Of a stretch of DNA of 64,000 nucleotides, positions 9,898 to 18,479 are shown in pieces. The notes beneath the pieces were generated by a model. It was not told the origin of the DNA, made no database searches, and saw only the letters and a program-made list of their open reading frames with translations. The translations under genes were made by a program, and so were the position numbers. Position 1 is the stretch's first letter, and each line of letters begins with the position of its first letter. This DNA is from Polaribacter dokdonensis (GTDB lineage Bacteria; Bacteroidota; Bacteroidia; Flavobacteriales; Flavobacteriaceae), in NCBI RefSeq assembly GCF_024362345.1, contig NZ_CP101505.1, positions 330,001-394,000 on the forward strand. Reading direction: 5' to 3'.

Positions 9898-10801
9898 TTT
9901 TTATTTTCTCTTCAATAGTTGCAATAATAGTTTTGATATCTTCAGCATAATCAAACCAAATTGTTTCTTGGTTTCTTTTAAACCAAGTTAGTTGTCTTTT
10001 GGCAAAACGTCTTGTATTTTTTTTAATTTCAGAAATGGCAAATTCTTTGGTAAAAGTACCATCAAAATAATTAAACAGTTCTCTATAACCAACAGTTTGC
10101 AAAGCATTTAACTCTTTATGCTCATAAAGTTTTTTAGCTTCTTCAATTAAACCATTTTCAATCATTAAATCTACTCTTAAATTTATTCTATCGTAAATAA
10201 GTTGTCTGTCTGCAGTTAAACCAACTTTTATATTTTTAAAGTTACGTTTAGCTTTTGGCTTGTTCTTAAAAGATGAATAGGTTTTATTTGTGCCTATGCA
10301 TATTTCTAAAGCTCTCATTACTCTATGAGGATTCTCTAACTCTATATTGTTGTAGGTTTCAATATCTAAATCCTTTAGTTTTTGCTGTAAATATTCAATT
10401 CCTTTTTCAGCTAAATCATTAGTTAAATTTTCTCTTATAGATGCATCAACTTCAGGAAAATAATCCAACCCTTTTAAAACTGCATCAACATACAAACCAC
10501 TTCCACCAACCATTATTTGAGTGTTGTTTTCAGTGAAAAGGGTGTTTAATTTTTCTAATGCATCTCTTTCAAATTCACCCACATTATAAGCTTCAAAAAT
10601 GCTTCTATCTTGAATAAAATGATGTTTTGCTGCAGCCAATTCATCAGGATCTGGAACTGCAGTACCAATGGTCATCTCTTTAAAAAACTGTCTAGAATCA
10701 GATGATAAAATATCGCTCTTAAAATGATTGGCTAACTTTATACTTAAAGCAGTTTTACCAATAGCAGTTGGCCCAACAATGGTTATTAGAGTATTTTTCA
10801 A
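9887..10801 (-). CDS. miaA: tRNA dimethylallyltransferase
   Basis: A 304-residue enzyme transferring a dimethylallyl group to N6 of A37 in tRNAs that read codons beginning with U. The P-loop GPTAIGKTALS is at residues 10-20, followed by the conserved SDSRQFFKEM segment and, near residue 90, the GGSGLY motif. Length is normal. The start appears to be TTG at 10801, because no ATG or GTG lies in frame before the preceding gene's stop, seven bases upstream. It sits between a K-channel gene and DUF2254 with no spacing. Confidence 0.95.
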   Translation of the reverse strand: MKNTLITIVGPTAIGKTALSIKLANHFKSDILSSDSRQFFKEMTIGTAVPDPDELAAAKHHFIQDRSIFEAYNVGEFERDALEKLNTLFTENNTQIMVGGSGLYVDAVLKGLDYFPEVDASIRENLTNDLAEKGIEYLQQKLKDLDIETYNNIELENPHRVMRALEICIGTNKTYSSFKNKPKAKRNFKNIKVGLTADRQLIYDRINLRVDLMIENGLIEEAKKLYEHKELNALQTVGYRELFNYFDGTFTKEFAISEIKKNTRRFAKRQLTWFKRNQETIWFDYAEDIKTIIATIEEKIKNER

Positions 10802-10808
10802 ATTTAGA

Positions 10809-11636
10809 TTATGGGTTTAAGATGCTACCACAATTATAACAGAAAACTGCTTTTTCTCTATGTTTTTCTTTTAAACAATTAGGGCAAGATTGTGTGCTTG
10901 TGTTATGTTCATCTGGTGTTTTAGTCATTTCTGAACTTACTATACCTGTTGGAATTGCAATTATTGAATAACCCAATATCATAATTACACTAGAAATTAA
11001 CTGACCTAAAGGAGTTTGTGGAGCTATATCTCCAAAGCCAACAGTTGTTAAGGTTACAATAGCCCAGTAAATACTTTTAGGAATATTATTAAAACCATTT
11101 TCAGCACCTTCAATCATATACATTACTGTACCTAAAATGATACATACAATTAATACAAAAAATAAGAAAACAGCAATTTTTGCTTTACTGGCCTTTAAGG
11201 CCAATAGTAACTTGTTACTTGCACCTATATATCTAGCTAGTTTTAAAATTCTAAAGACTCTTAGTAAACGTAAAGCTCTTAAAGCTACCAAGCCTTGAGA
11301 ACCAGCATATATTAATGATAAATAAATAGGTATGGTTGATAGAAAATCTATGATACCAAAAAAACTAAAAATGTATTTGGTTGGTTTTTTAATAGAGATT
11401 ATTCTAAAAATATACTCCAAACTAAATAGAATGGTAATTACCCATTCACCTATAATTAAAGAGTCATGATATTTAGCATCAAAACTATCTACACTTTCTA
11501 ACATTACTAAAATGATACTAGCTAGAATAGCTATAAGCAAGATAACATCAAACAATTTACCTTCACTAGTATCTGCTTCATAAATGATTTCATGAAGTTT
11601 ATGTTTCCAGTTGCTTTTTTGAGGTTTATTTTCCAA
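10809..11636 (-). CDS. Voltage-gated-type potassium channel with zinc ribbon
   Basis: A 275-residue six-helix ion channel. An S4 voltage sensor is evident at residues 120-135 (LRALRLLRVFRILKLAR, basic residues every third position), and the selectivity filter TVGFGD is at 198-203, so it should conduct K+. The C-terminus carries a small zinc ribbon (CPNC, then CYNC 12 residues later), which could bind metal or mediate assembly. Translation begins at TTG (11636) unless an unseen start is used. It leads the channel-miaA-DUF2254 unit. Confidence 0.9.
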   Translation of the reverse strand: MENKPQKSNWKHKLHEIIYEADTSEGKLFDVILLIAILASIILVMLESVDSFDAKYHDSLIIGEWVITILFSLEYIFRIISIKKPTKYIFSFFGIIDFLSTIPIYLSLIYAGSQGLVALRALRLLRVFRILKLARYIGASNKLLLALKASKAKIAVFLFFVLIVCIILGTVMYMIEGAENGFNNIPKSIYWAIVTLTTVGFGDIAPQTPLGQLISSVIMILGYSIIAIPTGIVSSEMTKTPDEHNTSTQSCPNCLKEKHREKAVFCYNCGSILNP

Positions 11637-11760
11637 TAGATTTTAAAATTGTTACTACAATACTACAAATATTTAATGAGTTTATAATTTTTTTTATCTC
11701 AATTTTCTCTTTGTTTATAAGGATTCTTAAAATAAAATTAAAAAAAATCAACTTTTTAAA

Positions 11761-11785
11761 AACCGTAGTTTAAAAAACCTCGTAA
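11761..11785 (+). promoter_or_regulatory. Candidate ECF-type promoter before the DUF4331 locus
   Basis: AACC at 11761-11764 and CGTAA at 11781-11785 are separated by 16 bases. This is the general layout of ECF sigma promoters (AAC-containing -35, CGT-containing -10). It lies 41 bases before the first DUF4331 start. No TANNTTTG housekeeping element is visible nearby. The link to the ECF factor at 19275-19805 is inference. Confidence 0.35.
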
Positions 11786-11826
11786 GTATTAGTGAGATTC
11801 AATTAATAATAACTAAAACTCACACA

Positions 11827-12477
11827 ATGAAAAAAACAAAAATTTTAGTAGGAGCCATTTTCTTAGCGATTATAGGTTTAATTACAATTGCTGCAGATCA
11901 TATTGATGCTCCAGCTGCTGCAGGAACAAGTGCAGATATTACAGATTTCTATGCCTTTCAAGGAGAAGACACAGATAACTTAGTGTTTGTAGCAAACGTT
12001 CAAGGATTATTAAGTCCATCAGCAACAGGTTCAGCATCATTTGATGAAAATGTTATGGTAGAATTTAACATTGATATTGATAATGATAATATCGAAAATT
12101 TAGTAATACAAGCTATACCAAAAGATGGTAAAATGTATTTCTTTGGTCCTTATCCACCACAAACTACTGGTTTAAATAGTACTATTAATGAAATGGCTAC
12201 AAAATCTGAAGTAGATATTACTGCATATGGTTCTAGTGCTGTTGTAAGTAATATGAATGGTATGAAATTTTTTGCTGGGCCAAGAGATGATCCTTTCTTT
12301 ATGGACTTTGCTAGATATGGAGAAATTATTGGTGGAAATGCACCAGGTTTTAACAACCCAGGGTCAGACACTTTTGCTGGGTCAAATGTTATGTCTATAG
12401 TAGTAGAAGTTCCAAAAAGTCAAATTGGTAGAACTGGTACAATTAATACTTGGGTAGAAGCAAAGGCAAGACAATAA
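11827..12477 (+). CDS. DUF4331-family exported protein (N-terminal half type)
   Basis: A 216-residue protein with a signal peptide ending near residue 22. The mature start ADHIDAPAA and the following DITDFYAF are the hallmark of DUF4331, a family of unknown function. Compared with full-length DUF4331 proteins it covers only the N-terminal half; the matching C-terminal half is encoded by the next gene. The mature N-terminus is rich in Asp, Asn and His, and might bind metal, but this is speculation. It is probably the first gene of a locus with the second DUF4331, a TPR lipoprotein and a TonB receptor. Confidence 0.85.
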   Translation: MKKTKILVGAIFLAIIGLITIAADHIDAPAAAGTSADITDFYAFQGEDTDNLVFVANVQGLLSPSATGSASFDENVMVEFNIDIDNDNIENLVIQAIPKDGKMYFFGPYPPQTTGLNSTINEMATKSEVDITAYGSSAVVSNMNGMKFFAGPRDDPFFMDFARYGEIIGGNAPGFNNPGSDTFAGSNVMSIVVEVPKSQIGRTGTINTWVEAKARQ

Positions 12478-12504
12478 TTAACACAAACTTTTAAAAACAA
12501 TATC

Positions 12505-13056
12505 ATGAAAATAAATATTCAAAAATATATAGCAATTTTAGTATTATCACTAATCGTAATTAGTTGTGATAACGATTCTGATGACTTAACCGTAAATAGT
12601 GATTTTGCTGGAACTTTTGTTCAGAAAGATCAAATGGGTAGACCAGCAGTAAACACAGTATTTGTATCCTCTTCAAGTAAAGATGCTTTTAATACAACAA
12701 TTCCTTCTCAGCAAGGAGCAATGTTTCAATCTATGTTCGAAGCAAACTTAACAGGATTAAGTCCTGCATATGCAAACCCTGGAGATGCAAATGCTTTAGG
12801 TTTAACAGCTTCCGCTTTTACAGGGTTATTAGCAACAGATGTATTAAATGTTTCTTTAGATGGTAAAACTACTTTCTTTGATGGAACTAACGTATTAACA
12901 GGTAGAGCTTTAGCAGATGACGTTATTACAGTAGAGTTATTATTGATTTTTGGTGGAGAAGATTTTACAGAAAATCCAACTTTATCTGATGACAATGTAG
13001 ATGCTAATGATAAAGACTTTTCAACCTCTTTTCCATACTTAGCTTCACCTTGGTAA
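12505..13056 (+). CDS. DUF4331-family lipoprotein (C-terminal half type)
   Basis: A 183-residue lipoprotein (lipobox VISC, then an acidic DNDSDD linker). The mature part matches the C-terminal half of DUF4331: QMGRPAVNTVF near residue 42 and, at the end, the pattern DDNVDANDKDF and FPYLASPW. It begins 27 bases after the stop of the first DUF4331 gene, so the pair is co-transcribed. Each gene has its own export signal, so this is a genuine two-gene arrangement rather than a frameshifted gene. Function unknown. Confidence 0.85.
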   Translation: MKINIQKYIAILVLSLIVISCDNDSDDLTVNSDFAGTFVQKDQMGRPAVNTVFVSSSSKDAFNTTIPSQQGAMFQSMFEANLTGLSPAYANPGDANALGLTASAFTGLLATDVLNVSLDGKTTFFDGTNVLTGRALADDVITVELLLIFGGEDFTENPTLSDDNVDANDKDFSTSFPYLASPW

Positions 13057-13282
13057 AATATTATAAAGCGTAATGCTTTTATATTACTGGCTTATGTTGG
13101 GGGATGTAAGTCAGTATTTTAAAACATTAAAATTATACCCCATAAAAACCCTTAGTTAAAATTTAATTTTAGCAAAAATCCCTTAAAATATACAGGTGTA
13201 AAATCCCTAATATTGCACCTGTTAATTTTAAATTTGAACCAAACATAACCAAGCAAAACCCAACTAAAACAATTTACAAATC
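13057..13282 (+). other. Hairpin-rich spacer between DUF4331 pair and TPR gene
   Basis: This 226-base spacer has no coding potential but holds three inverted repeats. They are a small AAAGC/GCTTT hairpin just after the stop, a stem at about 13086-13117 (TACTGGCTTAT with GTAAGTCAGTA, two wobbles), and ACAGGTG/CACCTGT at 13192-13222 with a 17-base loop. The second resembles a terminator with a weak T tract. The third lies in the leader of the TPR gene and could be regulatory. Confidence 0.4.
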
Positions 13283-14578
13283 ATGAAATATTTTCAACTT
13301 ATTTTAATGATTGTAACTTTTTCACTAACAATAAGTTGCAACACAGAACAAACCAAACAGGTCACAAACAAACAAGATTATCAAGCATATTTAAACTTAG
13401 AGGATAATACTTCATTAGATATAGCCAAAGAAGATTTAGAATTTTGGACAGATAAAATTCATGTAACCCCAAATCAATATCCTTATTATTCAAAAATGGC
13501 AGCTGCCAATTCTACTATCTTTAAATTAACTGGAGATATAGATCAATTAAAAAAAGCTGAAGAGAACTTAATATTAGCAAATACAAAAACTAATTTCGAA
13601 AACTCTGGTTATTTAAGAGCCCTAGCCAGAAATTATATATCACAACATCGTTTTAAACAAGCTTTAGGTTTATTATTAAAGGCGGAAGAAAATGGTGAGC
13701 ACCTAAACAGAACACAATTTATGTTAGTAGATGTGTATTTAGAGCTAGGAGAATTAGATCAGGTAGAAATGTATCTTTCAAAATTAAAAAACTTTAAAGA
13801 TTTCGATTATTTAATAAGACTTTCTAAATACAATGATCATTTAGGAAATTTAGATAAAGCCATTTTATACTTAGAGAATGCTTTAGCAATTGCAGAAAGT
13901 TCTAATAATCAAAATTTAATTCAGTGGAATTATACAAATCTAGCAGATTATTATGGTCATGCAGGTAGAATAAAAGATTCTTACAATGCATATTTAAAGG
14001 CTTTAGCTATAAACCCTAATAATAGTTATGCAAAAAAAGGTATTGCTTGGATTGTGTATTCTTACGAAAGAAACCCAGAAGAGGCTTTAAGAATTTTAGA
14101 TGCTATATCTAAAGAAAACACCTCTCCAGATTACTTCTTGTTGAAATCAGAAATTGCTGGTTTTATAGGGAATATTGTTGAAAAAGAAAAACTTGAACAG
14201 AAGTATTTAAGTTCAGTATCGAACGAAAATTATGGAGCCATGTATGCAAAATATAACGTTTTGTTATTCGCAGACAATGCCGATAAAAAACAACAAGCAA
14301 TTGAACTAGCTAAACAGGAAGTTATGGAGAGACCTACAACACAATCTTATGATTTACTAGCTTGGTCTTATTATAAAAATGGAGAATTTCAAAAAGCATT
14401 AGAAATAACAAAAGAATTTGTTATCAATAAAACTTTTGAGCCAGAAGCTTTATTACATACAGCTTATATTTTAAAAGCGAATGGAGAAAAAAGCGAAGCA
14501 AAGAAAATAAAAGAGGAGTTATTAGGTGCCATCTATGAGTTAGGACCAGCATCTGAAAATGAAATTAGAAATATATAA
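13283..14578 (+). CDS. TPR-repeat lipoprotein
   Basis: A 431-residue lipoprotein (leader ends ISC at residue 19) made almost wholly of helical pairs with the spacing of tetratricopeptide repeats, for example GRIKDSYNAYLKALAINPNNSYA near residues 235-255. TPR arrays act as protein-binding scaffolds; here it would face the periplasm or outer-membrane inner leaflet. It lies 21 bases before the TonB receptor gene. It likely assists the DUF4331 proteins or the receptor, which is inference from position. Confidence 0.85.
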   Translation: MKYFQLILMIVTFSLTISCNTEQTKQVTNKQDYQAYLNLEDNTSLDIAKEDLEFWTDKIHVTPNQYPYYSKMAAANSTIFKLTGDIDQLKKAEENLILANTKTNFENSGYLRALARNYISQHRFKQALGLLLKAEENGEHLNRTQFMLVDVYLELGELDQVEMYLSKLKNFKDFDYLIRLSKYNDHLGNLDKAILYLENALAIAESSNNQNLIQWNYTNLADYYGHAGRIKDSYNAYLKALAINPNNSYAKKGIAWIVYSYERNPEEALRILDAISKENTSPDYFLLKSEIAGFIGNIVEKEKLEQKYLSSVSNENYGAMYAKYNVLLFADNADKKQQAIELAKQEVMERPTTQSYDLLAWSYYKNGEFQKALEITKEFVINKTFEPEALLHTAYILKANGEKSEAKKIKEELLGAIYELGPASENEIRNI

Positions 14579-14599
14579 ATCGATTATAAACCAAATAAT

Positions 14600-16828
14600 A
14601 TGAGACATTTAGCATTAGTTATTGTTGTGGTTGCCTTTAGTTTACAATCGGTTGCACAAAGTTTAAAAGGTAAAATTGTAGACCAATTTAACGAGCCTTT
14701 AGAAAATGTATATGTTGTTAATGAAGCAAAAAATACACATACACACACTAGTGAAAATGGAAGCTTTTTCATTGAGAAAACTAGAGTGAATGATATTATT
14801 CAAGTTAGTATTCTTGGATTTGAGAAAAAAACGATAAAAGTTTCGAAAGCAGATTTTAACAACGGAATTCTAATCAAATTAGAAACCAAGATATTTCAAT
14901 TAGAAGAGTTGGTTTTAAGAAAGGAAATAAATGCCTTACAAACCATAACAAAAATAGATTTACAAGTAAATCCTGTAAATAACTCACAAGAGATTTTAAG
15001 AAAAGTACCTGGTTTATTTATAGGGCAACATGCAGGAGGTGGAAAAGCAGAGCAAATTTTTTTAAGAGGTTTTGATATTGATCATGGTACAGATATTACA
15101 CTTTCTGTAGATGGAATGCCAATTAACATGGTTTCTCATGCTCATGGACAAGGATATTCAGACTTACACTTTGTAATTCCAGAAACCATTAAAAATATCG
15201 ATTTTGGTAAAGGTCCTTATTATGCAAATCAAGGTGATTTTAATACAGCAGGTTACGTAAATTTTGCCACAAAAACAGCCCTTAAAGATAACATGATATC
15301 TGTTGGTTATGGAGATTTTAACTCCTTTAGAACTGTTGCTATGTTTAACTTACTAGAAAGTTCTAAAAAGGATGATGCTTATGTGGCTATAGAATATATT
15401 GAAACTGATGGTCCATTTGAATCTCCACAAAACTTTAACAGGCTAAATCTATTTGCAAAATACAATACCTTTTTAAAAGGAAATAACAGATTAACCTTTA
15501 CAGCTTCTCACTTTACAAGTGCTTGGGATGCTTCTGGTCAAATACCAGAAAGAGAAGTTGCCAATGGTAATATTACCAGATTTGGAGCAATAGATGATAC
15601 AGAAGGTGGTTACACCTCTAGATCTAATGTTAATGTTCAGTTGCAAAAAACAATAGATAATAATTCAATTTTTGAAGCCAATGCTTTTTACTCTAATTAC
15701 AATTTCGAGTTGTATTCCAACTTTACCTTTTTCCTAGATAATCCAGTAGATGGAGATCAAATTAAACAATTTGAAGACAGAAATATATTTGGAATGAATG
15801 CCAAAATCATCACCGAAAGAAAATATGGAAATGTAGAAGCAAAATTTACTAAAGGAGGTGGTTTACGTTTTGATAATATTACAGATAATGAATTATCTAG
15901 TACTAAAAATAGGAGAGAACTACTAAATAGAATACAGTTTGGTGATGTGCAACAAACTAATGCTTATGCATTCTTAAACTCAGAATTCGAGATTGGTAAA
16001 TTCAAAATATCACCAGCATTAAGATTTGATTATTTTAAGTTTTTATACAATGATAATTTAAGTGCAACTTATGAAACTTTAAGTAAAACAAAGACTATCG
16101 TAAATCCTAAATTGAATTTCTTGTATACACAAAATGATAATTTACAATGGTTTTTAAAATCAGGAATTGGTTTTCATTCAAATGATGCAAGAGTTGTATT
16201 GCAAGATAATGCAGATAAGGTTTTACCTAGAGCTTATGGTGCAGACTTTGGAAATATTTGGAAACCAACAAAAAATATTGTGCTGAATACAGCAGTTTGG
16301 TATTTGTTTTCAGAAGAAGAATTTGTTTATGTAGGTGATGCAGGTATTGTAGAAGCTTCAGGAAAATCAGAACGATTTGGAATAGATTTAGGTATTAGAT
16401 ATCAATTATCAGATAATATATATTTTGATACTGATGCCACTATAACTAAAGCTAGAAGTTTAGAAGCAAATGCAGGAGAAGATTACATCCCTTTAGCACC
16501 TAACTTTACACTTGCAGGTGGTTTAGCCTTTACTAATTTAGGTAGATTTTCTGGAGGATTAAGATATAGATATATAGCAGATAGAGCTGCAAACGAAGAT
16601 AATAGTATAGTTGCAGAAGGTTATTTTGTAAGTGATTTAAATATCAATTATAAAGTAAAAGATATCACATTTGGAGTTGCAATAGAAAATTTGTTTGATG
16701 TGGCTTGGAATGAAACTCAGTTTGCTACAGAAAGTAGACTGCAGAACGAAGCAAACTCAGTAGAAGAAATACATTTTACACCTGGTACACCATTTTTTGC
16801 GAAAGCAACAATTACCTACCAGTTTTAA
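14600..16828 (+). CDS. TonB-dependent outer-membrane receptor
   Basis: A 742-residue receptor: signal peptide (cleavage after VAQS), a carboxypeptidase-like regulatory domain (about 22-105), plug domain (about 110-235) and a 22-strand barrel ending in the aromatic motif ITYQF. The plug has an unusual His-rich loop, DIDHGTDI and then SHAHGQGYSDLHF near residues 165-195, suggestive of a metal or metal-chelate substrate, though this is inference. It closes the DUF4331-TPR-receptor locus and is followed by a double terminator. Confidence 0.93.
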   Translation: MRHLALVIVVVAFSLQSVAQSLKGKIVDQFNEPLENVYVVNEAKNTHTHTSENGSFFIEKTRVNDIIQVSILGFEKKTIKVSKADFNNGILIKLETKIFQLEELVLRKEINALQTITKIDLQVNPVNNSQEILRKVPGLFIGQHAGGGKAEQIFLRGFDIDHGTDITLSVDGMPINMVSHAHGQGYSDLHFVIPETIKNIDFGKGPYYANQGDFNTAGYVNFATKTALKDNMISVGYGDFNSFRTVAMFNLLESSKKDDAYVAIEYIETDGPFESPQNFNRLNLFAKYNTFLKGNNRLTFTASHFTSAWDASGQIPEREVANGNITRFGAIDDTEGGYTSRSNVNVQLQKTIDNNSIFEANAFYSNYNFELYSNFTFFLDNPVDGDQIKQFEDRNIFGMNAKIITERKYGNVEAKFTKGGGLRFDNITDNELSSTKNRRELLNRIQFGDVQQTNAYAFLNSEFEIGKFKISPALRFDYFKFLYNDNLSATYETLSKTKTIVNPKLNFLYTQNDNLQWFLKSGIGFHSNDARVVLQDNADKVLPRAYGADFGNIWKPTKNIVLNTAVWYLFSEEEFVYVGDAGIVEASGKSERFGIDLGIRYQLSDNIYFDTDATITKARSLEANAGEDYIPLAPNFTLAGGLAFTNLGRFSGGLRYRYIADRAANEDNSIVAEGYFVSDLNINYKVKDITFGVAIENLFDVAWNETQFATESRLQNEANSVEEIHFTPGTPFFAKATITYQF

Positions 16829-16837
16829 TAAAAATAT

Positions 16838-16896
16838 ATTGTTTGGTTAGTTTAGTTGAATTGAAGTGCTTATAGCATTGTTTCAATAAGCACTTC
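16838..16896. terminator. Terminator unit A of a tandem duplicated pair
   Basis: Starts with ATTGTTTGGTTAG, then an 11-bp perfect stem at 16863-16873 and 16886-16896 (GAAGTGCTTAT / ATAAGCACTTC) and a short T run. It lies between the convergent TonB receptor and acetolactate decarboxylase genes and could serve both strands. Confidence 0.7.
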
Positions 16897-16930
16897 TTTT
16901 CACTAACAATATCAATTTAAAAGTAAAACT

Positions 16931-16989
16931 ATTGTTTGGTTAGTTTTAGTTGGATGAAATGTCTATTACAATCTTGTAATAGGCATTTC
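16931..16989. terminator. Terminator unit B of a tandem duplicated pair
   Basis: Begins with the same 13 bases as unit A, 93 bases downstream. The stem at 16956-16970 / 16975-16989 is 15 bp with one wobble. Its inner sequence differs from unit A by paired changes that keep the helix, so the two are diverged copies. Confidence 0.7.
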
Positions 16990-17002
16990 TATTTTACAAA
17001 CC

Positions 17003-17713
17003 TTAGTTTTTAGGAAGATATAGTTTTATAGATTTAAAATTTACTTCATCTAAATGTCCCATTTTTTGTTCGTCATTTGTAAGTAAATGCATATGTAGAT
17101 ATGAATCATGATGTGTAAATATACCCTGATGATTTTCTGAGTAAAAGCCGATAATTGTACAATCTTCTTCTTCCAAATTGTAGTTAATTTGTCCTACATG
17201 TGCTTCTTTTGGTGAACGAACTATGCTACCTTTTGGCAAATTTTGAATATGAATTTTTGCGCTACCAATAATTCCTTTTAACTTAAAAGCAAAAGGTTTT
17301 TTTAAACTTTCAGCCCTTTTACTGATAAAGCTTTCAAGTTCTGGAATCGATTGAATTTCTTGTGGTAAGTCAATTATATTCCATTCTGAGTTATTAGCAT
17401 ACACAAAAAATGGAGCACCAATTTTATTTGTTTTTTCAACAAGCATTGTTGTATCTGAAGTTACTCTAGAAACGTAAGTTTGTCCTTCAATTATTACAAG
17501 TTCTCCAGTTAAAAAACTAACAGGACCTAAACCATACAAACCTTTTGTGTTTTTTATCGTATCTAATTGAATTGAAGGCCCAAGTTTTCCTTTCCACATA
17601 ACATCTTTCATTTGGCCAACAATATGAAATTCTGAAGTTTTTTCATTGGTTGAATTACAACCAAGAATCAAAATTGATAAAAAAAAGAATAGGCTAGTTT
17701 GATAGATTTTCAT
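17003..17713 (-). CDS. Acetolactate decarboxylase-family lipoprotein
   Basis: A 236-residue member of the alpha-acetolactate decarboxylase family (acetolactate to acetoin and CO2). The GLGPVSFLTGEL segment with Glu71 and the metal-ligand motif HMH (207 and 209) with GH at 220 match the family's zinc site. The protein starts with a lipoprotein leader ending LGC at residue 19, so it is membrane-anchored outside the cytoplasm, not where acetolactate is made. The position of the usual active-site Arg appears to be Lys144 (by eye). It follows the DUF1566 lipoprotein gene by 18 bases. Catalysis is probable but unproven. Confidence 0.8.
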   Translation of the reverse strand: MKIYQTSLFFFLSILILGCNSTNEKTSEFHIVGQMKDVMWKGKLGPSIQLDTIKNTKGLYGLGPVSFLTGELVIIEGQTYVSRVTSDTTMLVEKTNKIGAPFFVYANNSEWNIIDLPQEIQSIPELESFISKRAESLKKPFAFKLKGIIGSAKIHIQNLPKGSIVRSPKEAHVGQINYNLEEEDCTIIGFYSENHQGIFTHHDSYLHMHLLTNDEQKMGHLDEVNFKSIKLYLPKN

Positions 17714-17731
17714 TCTCTTTAGTGATTGAAT

Positions 17732-18403
17732 TTATTCTTCAATACTTCTTACTGGTCTTACATGATTGTAGCTCACAGGATTTACTCGAGCTTTTTCTAT
17801 AGGACCAACATTACCATTTAAGAAGAAAACAGCCATTGCATTATTAGGATCTGAATCTTGTGTTTCTGAACTCCAATAGAAATCATCGTTAAAATCGCCT
17901 ACTTTAAGTTCAGCATATAATTTTGTTCTAATTTCACCAAGTTCTTGTAAATCTGGCAGATACCAATCTGTATAGTCGTTTACTTCAAAAGCCTCACAGT
18001 AATCTATAGCTTCTGGCCAATTTAAAGTCTCTGGAGAATCTGTAATTGCTGTAACTTTTACAATTTTACTTACGGTATTTAACTTAAAAATAATCCCATC
18101 TTGAAATACTTTACCATAAACACTATCAATAGGAATATTCGCATCTAATAAATCGAAAGGAGAGATACCATCATTTAAATACTTTTGCGTAAAAGCAACA
18201 TCTAAATCTGTACAATCTTCGCCTAAATAACCTTCATCACAAACACATGCACAGTCTACAACAGAAGCATTTTCTTGACATTCTAATAGGGTACAAGCAT
18301 CAATTTCTTCTGTAGTTTCACCTTCAGAACTAGAGCCTGAACAAGATGAAAACACTAAAATAATTATAAGTAAACCAAAAAGTAATTGTATATTTTTTTT
18401 CAT
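17732..18403 (-). CDS. EGF-like / DUF1566 lipoprotein
   Basis: A 223-residue lipoprotein (lipobox FSSC). After an acidic linker comes a compact Cys-rich EGF-like module at about residues 36-68 (six Cys, with CVCDEGYLGEDC). The C-terminal domain is DUF1566-like: DWYLPDLQELGEI, FYWSSE and the terminal HVRPVRS are the family landmarks, a C-type-lectin-like fold often found on cell surfaces. It is probably an adhesion or ligand-binding surface protein. It is adjacent to the acetolactate decarboxylase gene and likely co-transcribed with it. Confidence 0.82.
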   Translation of the reverse strand: MKKNIQLLFGLLIIILVFSSCSGSSSEGETTEEIDACTLLECQENASVVDCACVCDEGYLGEDCTDLDVAFTQKYLNDGISPFDLLDANIPIDSVYGKVFQDGIIFKLNTVSKIVKVTAITDSPETLNWPEAIDYCEAFEVNDYTDWYLPDLQELGEIRTKLYAELKVGDFNDDFYWSSETQDSDPNNAMAVFFLNGNVGPIEKARVNPVSYNHVRPVRSIEE

Positions 18404-18428
18404 TTTTTATAGATAACTATAAGATTTG

Positions 18429-18436
18429 CAAAAATA
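18429..18436 (-). promoter_or_regulatory. -7 element before the DUF1566 lipoprotein
   Basis: Minus-strand reading is TATTTTTG, a TANNTTTG match 25 bases before the start codon and within the 76-base gap after the anti-sigma gene. It suggests the two downstream lipoprotein genes can be transcribed separately from the sigma/anti-sigma pair. Confidence 0.4.
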
Positions 18437-18479
18437 TAACAAATTTTTGTTTAGGTAAAATTTAGAAAATTATGTGATT

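Noticed and set aside
11827..13056. The two DUF4331 halves as one frameshifted gene.
   Set aside because: Each has its own signal sequence, a start codon and a clear gap of 27 bases; the second has a lipobox.
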